A stretch of 64,000 nt of DNA from Ulva prolifera (Eukaryota; Chlorophyta; Ulvophyceae; Ulvales; Ulvaceae), in contig CM041197.1 of assembly GCA_023078555.1 (NCBI GenBank), forward strand, positions 7,596,842 to 7,660,841, given 5' to 3'. Positions within the stretch are counted from its first letter, which is position 1. Every line of letters begins with the position of its first letter. The position numbers and the translations under genes were made by a program. Positions 49,001 through 60,188 of the stretch are shown here, in pieces. The notes beneath the pieces were generated by a model. The model ran no database searches. It saw nothing but the letters and a program-made list of their open reading frames with translations, and was not told the DNA's origin.

Positions 49001-51400
49001 AGTACTCTCGCTGTCGCACACGGAGCACCTGGCTGGTGTGGTCGTCCGCAGCATGTTCACACTGCTTGAAGAGGAATAATTCTGGTGCAGTTTTATGTAC
49101 GCGTGTGCGGGATGTTCCGACTATCCACCTTCAAGCTCGGGGGCTCGCACGTCAGTGAGCTGCTAAGTATTGTCGGTCCAACGTAACTTGAAAGGACATG
49201 TGAATCAAGCATATTGAACTCTGTTCGGCATTGACGGTGCATGGGCAACTCTATCGGTAGTTCTCTTGCTGCTCAATAAGACGTCTGCAGTTCTACAGTT
49301 CCATCTCGACGCAAAGAATTGGCAATGACTGAGGTACGATTGACTTTCATCTGTTCGTGGCGACTGCTTGATATGCCTCAAGAAGATGGCGCGCGATGTT
49401 ATGCGCCAGATTGCTGGATGTTTGGTGACGTACATCTGAAGCGCTGCTCCACAGCCAGGTGATGATCAGTGAAGACTCAAGTTAGATCCTTCATGGATTG
49501 GTGTCATTTGTCAGGGCTCCTGCACACAGTTGTGTTTTGACACGCCAACAAAGTTCAAGCATCCAGCCGATCGACCTTGCACCTGTTGCATCTACCGTTG
49601 CACTGGACAGAGCAATACCATATGATCTGATCGACTAGGCTCACCTGTAAGAGAGAGGATAGGCCCGACTGCGCCAACGCTCGTTTGGCCGAGGCGCTGA
49701 GGGGTATGTTACCTGACATGCCTGTGGCCTCCTGCCATGCCATGTGTTACAGATATGTCACTGCCCCAGTCCTGCTCTAGCTGATTCATGACTGCAGTTA
49801 TATCCTCACGTTTGCTGGTGCTTATGCCAAGGCGTCCGCGTGAGCGGACTGCTCCATGTAGTGGTACTCTGCTTGCACAGCGGTTTGCATGAACCTCAGC
49901 CTAGTAGCGGATCGTATTAAACGTCATGGCTATGTGTGCTCAAGGCCCAGGAGTTGCAGATCTGCATCCAGCAGGAGATCCTGCCCAGCTTGTGCCATCC
50001 TGTTGCCCTTTTGATGCCTCCTATGCATGCCCAGTGCGCGTACATGTGACAAGTGTGTGCTGTACAAGTTTTTTTTATCAAAGGTACCGGCATTGTTAAG
50101 TCTATAACCATATGTTGGTGTCCGGAGGCAGCAATCGGAGAGCTGGGAATCAGTTATGGACATTTGTTAGGTGATAGATCTAGAGACGGGCAGTCTCTGG
50201 GGTAGGAATGGACTCACAATCAACTCTGTACGAAGATAATTGGGTTGTGCTGAGCTGATCGGGGCTGCCAAATCCATCCACTTCGACAGGGGCCAATTCT
50301 GTGCTTCCTGATAATGCAGGGCTGTATTGCCCTTTCTGCGTTCTGTTGCGCTGTGCTAGAATTGCTCACACTCGCGGCAAAGAGTCACTACTGAATACTG
50401 TGCGAAGCAGACTACACACATATAACACACAGAAGACACAAACCGATGCGACCTAAGGATCTACGCATGCAAGGAGCACTTGTCGATCAGATTTAAAAGG
50501 CCATTAAATAAAGTAAATCGTGTGATTGCCAGCAGGTGGGTCTTTTTGCCAGGAACTCAGAAGCTTCCGAAATATCAAGCTGAGATCATTGTCCACAGCA
50601 GTGGGTCGATTTAACATTGGGAAACACAAATAAATAGAACTATAAATAGAACTGTTTCCATGTACATGATACACATGCCTATGTACAACACTTCAGGCCT
50701 TGATGCACATGATCAAAACCGCATCACCTGTCACGTAGCATCAAATATTGGCCACAGCCTACTCCACTTCTGCAGCCCTGCTTCATTTGTTGTTCAGCAA
50801 ATCCAATGTTCTGTAGGATCCACATCCCTGTGGTGGACTCATGCACCAGCACCCTCGACATACACCAAAAAGTTGGACCTGCCTTGCGTAGCAGGGGAAG
50901 GTGTGGTTGGAAGTTGACTTGCTACTGCACAACTCAAGCTGCATCAGTTACGCTGCGCAAATTGAAACCTTGCCTTTCTCTGATGCATTGGCCGGTGCTG
51001 TCAACTTCGTGTTGAACCATCCTTCGTCGCCATACAGCGCTGTCATGATGGCGGCACTGGATGGATTGTGATGTGTGGCCGGTGCTTGCAGCACTGTCGA
51101 CAATGTGAAGATGCATGCGCACCATGTCTAAGGGCCGGCGGCCTCGGAGCTGTGCCAACCACAGCGTAGTCCTCACGGCGGCATGCTTCAGACTGCATCG
51201 TGCCTCTCTGCTTGATTCACACGGGAGTCAGATTCGCCTACAATCTCATGTTGTGTAACGGGCGACACCCGCCGACTGTGTCCTAGGGGTCATCCAGCAA
51301 AACCCCTCAGCGATTGCAACTCTGACTGTGCAGGCCCAAAGATGTCGCACTCTGAATCCGCCCAGGCCCTCAACAGGGCCCGCTAGCACACATGTGCGCT
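46080..51400. other. Long stretch without recognisable genes
   Basis: Only short open frames, none with a domain I recognise on either strand. The region is AT-richer than the gene-bearing parts and has many GCATGC/ATGCAT words. A few frames (for example 46755-47153 +) are weakly protein-like but unsupported. Confidence 0.4.
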
Positions 51401-51539
51401 CCGCATGAATGGAGTAACTGGCCACAAGCCTTCACGGTGTTGGTGAGCGGCAGACCTGTCGACTGGCTGCCGCTAGTCCAGCTTGCACCGGGGGTGTGGC
51501 ACGCAGGCACCCGGCCGGTGGCGGCGAGCCAACACGGTG

Positions 51540-52321
51540 GAACCCGAGGCCCTCGCGGAGGCCGGCGTCCCGGCACCGGCCGATAGCGGCGCTGCGACTC
51601 ATCGCCTCGCCGCTCCTCTGCATGCCCCCGCAGATTCCTTTGCCGGACATGCAGCGATGGACGTGTGGATGTGTGGGCTTGTCTTTCATGACATCGTGAC
51701 CCTGCGACCTTTTGGGCGACCAGTCTTGGGCTAGCTGCTTTTGGACAGGACTGCGATGTGAATGGGCGGCCAGTTGAAGGACTGAAAGAAAGGCTCCGGC
51801 AGGACTGGAAGCAGCTCAAGCCGCCGCTGTTTAATCCGGGCAGAAGTGGTCCAGATGCAGCCGCTCGCCAGGTACAAGAGGAAGATGAGTACAGGTGTGG
51901 TTTCGTTGCAACACGACATGTCCTGCTACGTTGCTGTCGGACTTCTGCATGGCCACCCCTCTTCCGGTCGATCGGTCATATTGCCTGTCGCCCGTGGCCG
52001 TTCCTGGCACTGCCTTGAATCACAGCTGCTACAGTTGCGAGGCTACAAGACAGCCGTGTGACTCGCACAAAGGCTCGGACGGCTTTACTTTGCTGCGCAC
52101 GTCGTTTTGTACCGTGTTCTGTTGAGCACATTCGCACTAGATGTCACCAGTGCGCTGCGTGCAGATGTTTCGAGGAGATGCTCAGCAGCATCGAGGACGT
52201 GGTGCTTGGGCACATCCTGGTGAGGGCAGGGCAGAGGTACACCGCTGTTCAAGCATGGCAACGAATGCACCAACTATGTGAACAGTTGCTCGAAGGTGGA
52301 GCTCTGCAGAATTTTCTGTGA
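51540..52321 (+). pseudogene. Kinase C-lobe fragment paralogous to the 30.5-31.5 kb gene
   Basis: The in-frame segment AMDVWMCGLVFHDIVTL (51652-51705) is followed by NGRPVEGLKERLRQDWK and KPPLFNPGRSG (~51755-51845). A last exon encodes IEDVVLGHILVRAGQRYTAV and stops at 52321. Each block has a counterpart in the + strand gene at 30.57-31.46 kb (GLVFHELVTL; GQPVECLREELNKEWK; LNEVVFEHMLVAADQRSSAV). No N-lobe or catalytic-loop exon was found upstream, and an in-frame stop follows PFGRPVLG at 51733. It appears to be a truncated copy, unless the upstream exons are too diverged to see. Confidence 0.5.
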
Positions 52322-52324
52322 TGA

Positions 52325-53700
52325 GGCTGTGGGAAGGCAGAAGCAATGCCATGTGCACTAAGGCTAGGCAATGGCAGCCGTGATCGGATTGCAGGCGAAG
52401 CATGACACGTTGCGCAGGCGTGCTTGCCTTCAGCTGTTGAGGAATGCAGTAGCTGTGAGGTTTGTCATGTGTGACTGTGCGGTTGATTTTTCTTCCTCTT
52501 CTATTCATGCAGAATCCAGGACATTTACTGCTTCACGCCAGGCTGGTGTCTGTGATGGTTATAGGGCTGCCACGCCACAGGCTCGTGCTGGTTCTGAATG
52601 CGGGAGACACAGCTGCGCAGCGTGAATGGGCTGGGGGTGTGTGTGCGCTACCGTTTGGCGGCTCGGACATCAGACAAGTCGTGATGGATGGTCGTTGTCT
52701 GCAGAAGTGTAGTGGCCTCCTTAGTTGCTGCATAAAAGAGTCACACAGTTGGTGTGCTCTTTTTCAGAACAGTTGTAACACGAACGAACATGGATGTAGG
52801 AATGTAAGCGAGAGGAAATAGAGCTGAGTTCGTAATTAGATTGAGACAAGCACACTGTGTAGTGCATGAAAATCAGGCCTGGCTTGACTGCACCAGTGCA
52901 GATTGCATCCGCTAGTATGGTATGCCACTGTACGCTGTAATGCCCGATCGTCCGAAATTTCCAGCCAGTATCTGTACAGATGGTTTGTCTGTTACCCATT
53001 GTTGCATCCTCCGCTGAAAGCTGTGTTTGCCAAGGACATCGCAAGTGAGATTGCCGGTATACGATAACATTTTACAGATGCAGAAGGACTGGCTTGACGC
53101 TTTCAAGCACGCTCTGTCGACGGCACCGTAGATCGGTCTCAAGATGCCAACTATCGTGTTATCTGATGCAACATGAAGCGACGACGATATCTCGAGACTC
53201 GCGCACCCGAGCAACACGACAATCTTCTCCGAGCCGTCACATGTAGACCCATGCAGAATAACAACTTATCCCTGCTGTGACTACATTCACAGCGGCAAGC
53301 ACGGAATCCCTCAGGGGGGGCCGCGCGACACTGAATGCCGACCACCGCTCGGCTCCCAGGCAGGAGCAGGAGCCTTGGGTGACCCGCTCCCTACTCAGCC
53401 TTTACTCCAGCATGTTTCAAACGGCACACTCAATAGCAGCAAGTCCCAGACGTAAACACGTGCCAGGTTCTTACCACCTGATCTACACATACACCAGGCT
53501 CTAGGTCGTTGTGCTTGTTGCTTGTTCGTTGCCCTGGCGGTGCTACCAGCCACTCCGGCTTTGCCCTTGTAACAATACACCAGGGCAGCATTGTAGATGA
53601 TCGCCACAATCCTGGTATCATCGCTTTGTCTAGCAACGGCCCTCTGCACCCACTTCCATGAGAAAATCACCTGTCAAGGCATCAGTCTGCAAGTAATACA
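52325..53700. other. Intergenic, nothing recognised
   Basis: No domain on either strand. A minus-strand frame at 53395-53670 could be an additional 3' exon or UTR of the MOK/LF4 gene but lacks support. Confidence 0.35.
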
Positions 53701-53730
53701 GCAGATCTCCTCAGTCCGACAGCCTTTTGG

Positions 53731-56700
53731 TCACATGTCCAGCCTGTATCGTCCACTGCCACCATACTGATACTTTCCACTGTCAGCCAGATGCCGCAGG
53801 TGAACCCGGCCAGCGTTTCCTGGCCCAATGGACAGCTTCCCGGGGCCAGGCCCCACATTAGCAGCATCCCGGCGCTGTCGCCGGACCCCGGACGTGTGGC
53901 CGGAGTGCGGATGTCCGCCTGTCCCCCCCGCATGGCCATGAGCTGCTTTCTTTGCCTTGTATGCATGTCTGTTGGTGTATGCATCTGCAACTTGTGATAC
54001 CTTGGACATCTTGTGGCGACCTGACACAGCCCCCGGGCCCTGCAAGGGGAGGCGCCTGGATCACGCAGAGCCGGGCTTCTCTCACACAGTTGGATTGCTG
54101 ACACAAACCAAGACACACGCGGAGCTGGATTCCGCGAATGCCATGGGTAGGCTGGTAGTACTGTACAATACAATACCTCAGGAGTGTTGACATTTTCGAG
54201 AAGCGTGTGCTACGTCATATCAATTTTGCTGTGCTATGGCTGGCGTCACCATTTGACCTTGTCCATGCCTGGTTGGAGTGGTCCAGGCCAGTGCTCCATT
54301 GCAACAAGACCCGTACCGCCAACTTCAACACCGAAGTGCCACGAAGGTTGCAAATGCAGCCAGCAGCTTTCCAAAGTATAACAACCTAGCTCGACCACGT
54401 CTGTCTGCCAATCCGGGTCCGCATCAGACTTTCTCCTTCCAACACAAAAGAGCACACAAATTGGTCGCTACAGGAACCAGCCTGCAATGCCATGGCTGTG
54501 GGGTGCACCAGTGCACCAAACACGGCCCTCACCTGCATGTGACAGCGGCCCCCGCCTGCAGTCCCCAAAACATCAAGGGCTTGGTAAGGGAACATGCCTG
54601 TGCCTTTGTTGACCTCAGAGTTGTTGTGACCGGCAGGCTCACTGTGCCAAGAATCGGAGGCAGGTTCTCCTCGCAGATGCTGCGGCTGCGGTCGGTTGTG
54701 TCCCCGGGTGCATCGTCACCCTTCCCCCTGAGCATCGCGTCAGATGCGCCCAGCGCCGGCAGTGGCTCTGCAGCCGCCACCCCCCGGCCAGCCGGGGGGT
54801 CCACCGAAGCCGTCCCGATGTGGGCCGACGCCGCGACAGCAGGCCCAGCGGCAGCGGCTGGTGCGGCCGCAGCCGCTCCAGTGGCACCGGGGACATGCGC
54901 CGCCGCCGGAGGTGCTGTGCTTCCAGATGCATGCGCGGCAGCGGCGCTGGCGGATGGTCCTGCTATAGCAGAGGCCGTGGTGGCGATGTTGGGCATGACG
55001 GCAATGCTGCTGCGCTCGGAGGCAGCGTCTGCATTGGACACTTGACGGGATATCGCTGGGCTCGAGGCGGAGTGCGAATCTGCCACCTGCTGCTTTGCTC
55101 TGACTTCCCATTTCTCACGCTCCCTGGACAGCGCCAGACACTGCACAGTGTGTCGTGGAGCGAGAAGCTGAGCCAAAAGTTAGCTGAACAACAGTGGAGA
55201 TGGCAACTATGTGAGCAGTTCGAGAAGTCCCACACACCCTCAAAACGGATGTATGCACAGGAAACGTGCTACACTCGACAGTGCGTGACCATCTGCTACA
55301 TGATATAGAACAGTGCAATTCAGATAACGTCAATCCTGCATAGGTCACCAGATGTTGACCCAGTATCAGGACCCGGCCAAAGGTGGCCATTCTGTAGATC
55401 GCCCCGGCACAGTGCAGAACCTTGGCTCGATGCACAGTAGAAACACGGTGCACCGAACATTGAGCAGGAAAGGCCTATTAAAGGAACACAATCGATGATG
55501 CTTTTTGATGTAGACGCAATGTGGACGTCACCCTGCCCACATTCCTGCTCTGGTGTATCGAATCAAGCATAGACACCATGCCCGGCCCGTCACCAACCTG
55601 TGTGCCGGCACACATGCATGTAAGTGGCTCACCGGACATCCTTGAAGTAGTTGTGCTTGAGGGCCTGCCGGGCGCTGATGCGCTCGTCGGGGTCATAGCT
55701 GAGCAGCTTCTCGATCAGGTCGACACAGGCTGCACTGCAGTGGGGTATCAGAGACGCGATGCCAGTCCCACTACGGGCCGCGAACCGCGGCGCCTCGCCC
55801 TGCTGATCAGTCCGGCGACGGAACTTCGACAGCACCTCCGGCGGGGGTGTGCCCAGCACAGCGTGGATCTTCTGGATCTGATCTGCCTCGTTTGTGCCTG
55901 GGAAGAGCGGAAACAGCGCGACGACCTCAAAAAACACACACCCGACGCCCCACATGTCCATCTTGTACGAGTAATATCCGTCTGTCAGCAGACACTCAGG
56001 TGCACGGTACCTTCACAAGTACTGTATGCAGTGAGGACACTGGGTGCTGCGAGCAGGACCATGCTGCTGCGACATAGCACCTCACCTTGTGGCAGTCACT
56101 CGCCTCTCAGCAGAGCTGTGGCATCGTTTGCCAGTCAAGGCAGCAGGGGCAACACGCAGTTCTGTTCTAAATGTTGTCAGACTACAGTCAATGCCACACT
56201 GATGCGTTCGATTGTCACGAGTCATTCTTGCCTTGATTGGAAAGTTCGGTGATGTTGTGCATATTTGGCATCGCACCATCTCGTGGAGATATATTCTGTA
56301 TACGGCTGCTTCGAGTACACCCCACGACAGCTTCCGAAATCTGCAAGCTTCAAGCAGTCGTCCATGATGAGGATGTTTTCGGGCTTGATGTCTCGATGGA
56401 AAATGCCATTGCGATGCATATGGTCCATGCTTTTCATCAGCTGCCACATGCAATTTCGAACAAAGTCCTCCGCCAGGTAATGGCGCCTGCCTCGAATGAG
56501 CTCATAGATGTTCATATCCATTAGCTCAAACACTAGTGCTAATCGCCCGGATGGCTGGTCACTGCACAAGCATCAGGCGCTGTCAATCCCTAGGTTGTAA
56601 ACGACCAGCGTTAGATCTAACTTGTGCCAACTGTACACGTTGAACAACTGTGTACGTTGTACACTTTCTCAATACATTCCTGTGAGCGCAGGACAACAAG

Positions 56701-57103
56701 AACCATCACATGTATCTGGCTGTGCGAACAAAATATTGGCTGGCAATGACCACAGAACCAGCTGAATATAATAGTAAGTCAGTGTGGTCATTGAATGCGG
56801 CAATCCAACGGTTTTTTGCAATGACATCACGATAAGAGAAGCAGCATGCCATGCTTAGCTTGCCTGGTCTGAGCTAGAGACATACTAAAGGACCTCGAGG
56901 AGAGTGATGACATTTGGGAAAGGAGAAAGTCGTCTCAAGGCCTGAATCTCTCGCAGGTTGTTCACTTGGTCTAGACTTCCGAAGTGATTCTTCATGCACT
57001 TGATGGCAACATACTTGGAGCTTTTGATGCACTGTGCCTTGAGCACCTCGGAGAACGTGCCCTCGCCCTTTTTCGCCACCAGACGGTATTCTGCATGACA
57101 CAT
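53731..57103 (-). CDS. LF4: MOK/LF4-type ciliary protein kinase
   Basis: A MAPK-related Ser/Thr kinase of the MAK/ICK/MOK group; the Chlamydomonas member LF4 limits flagellar length and acts in the flagellum. Exons with consistent phase: 57103-56886, 56561-56277, 56010-55633 and 55123 to about 54533. Motifs: glycine loop KKGEGTFSEVLKAQ, Lys in YVAIKCMKNHF, QVNNLREIQALRRL, VFELMDMNIYELIRGRR, catalytic loop HRDIKPENILI, DFG in LADFGSCRGVYSKQPYTEY, where TEY is the MAPK-type activation motif, then RAPECLLTD and FPGTNEADQI. The kinase domain ends at ALKHNYF. A Ser/Ala-rich tail follows (exon 4). A last segment at 54045-53731, rich in Gly/His/Tyr and ending GKYQYGGSGRYRLDM, is a plausible C-terminus, but its junction is not resolved. 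The start could lie further upstream, because an AG also occurs just before GAATACCG. Confidence 0.88.
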
Positions 57104-57211
57104 GATATTGATTGAAGCCTCTGGACAAGGGGCAAAGGGATGAGCCTTTGGGGAAACCAAATGCAACAGTGGGCCGTACTGTGCATTACTCCGCGCACAG
57201 CGATGATCCAA

Positions 57212-60188
57212 GCGTGAACTAGAAGCCGGGAAGGTTCATGTACTATATCATGCTAGAAGGAGCTTCCTAGAGCAGATTTTACGGTCACCACAACGCTGGC
57301 GCTTGCAATGGCATCGAGGTTGGACATGTGACACCGCCATTCACCATCTAGCACGTAAGGCGGTACTGGACGCATTTAATCCAAGCCAATGGTGGTCTTC
57401 CAAAACACTGTTCCGTCTACACGGCTTACGGCTGAAGTGGCGTCGTTCACCACAAGCTTCGCTACGCCGGAGACCGAATGCCGTGGGCACATATGCAGCA
57501 ATCACCGGCAGGGCCTGCATCGTTATTGATGGCCGATTTGCGATTGGGCAGTGGGCATGACTGCTCGCTTCGGCGCATGCAATGCTCTCGAAGTCACGGT
57601 CATTGTCGTCCAGCGAGCAACAGCATGCATGAGGAGTCAACATCAGCGAGTCCCGGGCTATGACTCATTGCTGGTGCCTCAGCTAACACAACGAATGCTG
57701 AAGACCCGATGATGCAAAGGGGAGCTGGCAGGGCGTCCACTCTCTTGACTCTCCAGCGTGCCTCTGGCGCGCCCAACCCCTCAAGTGTACTGATTCAAGA
57801 TCGCAGCTGCGCACACGTGTATGCAGGTGACGTGTCTGGTGTGCATGTGGCAGCATACACATGCATGGAGGGCAGGTGGCCCGTAAACTTACGTCCAACG
57901 AGCGCTGATCCAAAGACAGAAGTTTGATCAGTGCGTGACCCCAGATCTTTCACAGCTACAGCATAGGAAAGCCACGTCACAAATACTAAAGTTGCATACG
58001 TGTGCGCATCTGTCATCACCCTGCTGAAGCCGTGACTCTCGGCGTCGTCCTAGTCCCGCTTGGTCGAAGCGTTTGGCTTCGTGACAGCCACGGAACCAAC
58101 AGAGTGTGTTGCAAGACTGGTTGCCGGACTGGCCGTGCACCGTCAGGCAGCCAACAAGCACATATCTCAGCGGGTGATCACATCTGCGTGTTTCCCTTTA
58201 TGCTCGGCGATAGGCTTGCAGTGAGTTGTCACAACGTGATCAGCACTGAACAAGGGTAAGCTCCGTGGTTTGCCAAAGGAGTGAGCCTGCAATCAAAGTT
58301 TAGAAATCAAACATTGCGATCAGGGAACAAGTATGAAGGGTGTTTCTCAAGGGCGCGGCAAAGGATTGATCAGTACGTTGGTTCTCTTCGCCATCTGTGC
58401 TTCTGCGTCTGCCGCTTGGTATGGTATAGTAGTGGTGTAAGGTAGAAGTTCATGACCATACCAAAGATGTTGGAGACAAGTAGAGTCCCACTTGTCTGTT
58501 GTCGGTGGGTTTCGTGGAAGTGGCAAAGCGTGTCCAGTGACTGACAAACCCAGCAATAGTATTGCGTTCCTGAAGAGCTTCCGATCATAGCATTCAAATT
58601 CACGATAATCGACAAAGACAGCTGACTATGCTCTTCGCACTGGCTGAACTATTCTTCATGATGTACGGCCACACAATACGGGCGATTGTGACTGTAGATC
58701 TTGCCACCTGGAGCTATGAGTGCCTGCCGTCACACTTACCGCCTGTAGTGATTCAAGCTCTACACTTGAATTGCACGCGCGCTCAGGACCGCGGCCACGT
58801 GAACTCGATGAGCCACTTTCTGTTGTAGATGGCACTCGTGGCGATCGCAGTTTCGCGGTCGACGCAGGCCCTTCACCGTGCTGTGGCGGTTCTAGGGCAT
58901 GATTGGAGCACCCATTCATTTTGTAGTGCATTTGTTCATCTACGGCGATGCTGAGGTTTCTTGATATCCATGTTGTCCCGTGTGCTTCAATCCGGAGTTC
59001 GTCAGTCATACGGCAAACGGGTGACATGGCAAAGACCGCCCAGTAAGCGCGAGCTTAAAGGTGTATATCAGGCAGCGATGCAATATATGACCGCTGTCTA
59101 CTCTTGCGCAATGTCGGCCTTAAGCGAGGCCTACAGGCCTGCGTGCGGTGTGCAGCAGTGCTCCCTTCCGGCACGCAAGTTTCACTGCCTAGTTCGAGGG
59201 TGCATTATACCGCCTCATATACTACTTCCTGCTCATATTCCTGATGAGCTCCTTGGTCTGCAGGGCACCAGAAGTGCACCCTCCAGCCTGTACGGGTTGT
59301 TGAACGGTCAGGAAATTTGGCAGGGTCGCCAACTTCGCTCAGACGTCCTGTCTCAGCCCAGGCCGAAAAAGACAGCGCAACACGTGAACCCTGGGATTTC
59401 GGGCGGTTCGTGCAGACCGCTGTATTCTTCGCCAATCCCTTGACAATGGCACAGCGCATGGTTGACACGGTTGCCAGCAAAATTCGACCAGAAAGTGGAC
59501 CTGTGGTGCGATGCACGGCCTTTGTTGACAAATTAAGCTGCCATTCTTCGTAACTTGTTCAGTAGCCTATTCTTCTTGGCTTCCGTATGTACGTCAGCAT
59601 GGTGTTCATGGCCAGGAGCTGTGTGTCATGCGGCCCAGACTGTGCAAGTGTGAGGCCAAGCAGGGCTTGTGACAATATGCATGCGCTCCGGCACAGCAAA
59701 CGATCAAGTGTACTATCCCAGTACACTCGAGGATAGCAAATTGCACCGGAAGGTGTCATCTGTTCAGCAGTGCCATGCCGTCTGCAGCACGGTGTCCCCA
59801 GAAGGGGTTCCCTACACTGCCACAGCAGTCGTTTTCAACCTCGGTGACTCACCTTTGAGTGGTTTTCTATTCGAGCTCCATGTTATAACGCTGTGTGCGA
59901 TGCATGGTGCACCGCTTCTGCTTCATCACTCGAATCGCCTCAGACCGCCTGTGGCTCGCCAGTACCTGCTCATGCAGTGCACAATGGACGGGATGAATGC
60001 ACCATGCATTGTACATCGATGGCAGATCCTTCATTCCCAGGCAAAGACCAGGCTCCCTGTGTTCCACGCTCTCTGACTGCATGCCATGAGTGATCAATGT
60101 CATCGGAACGGCATGCGATTGTGAAAGTCTGGCTGGTAGCCCATACCATGACTTGATCGGCGGTCCGGCGCGCCTTGCAACCGCCACA
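57212..60188. other. Intergenic stretch, nothing recognised
   Basis: Between the divergently transcribed MOK/LF4 and HCF173 genes. It should hold both promoters and possibly a transit-peptide exon of HCF173. No convincing coding frame or repeat was found. Confidence 0.4.

Noticed and set aside
54278..55045. + strand 255-codon frame
   Set aside because: It is antisense to the Ser/Ala-rich exon of the MOK/LF4 kinase, which is linked in phase to a clear kinase domain. High GC opens the opposite strand.
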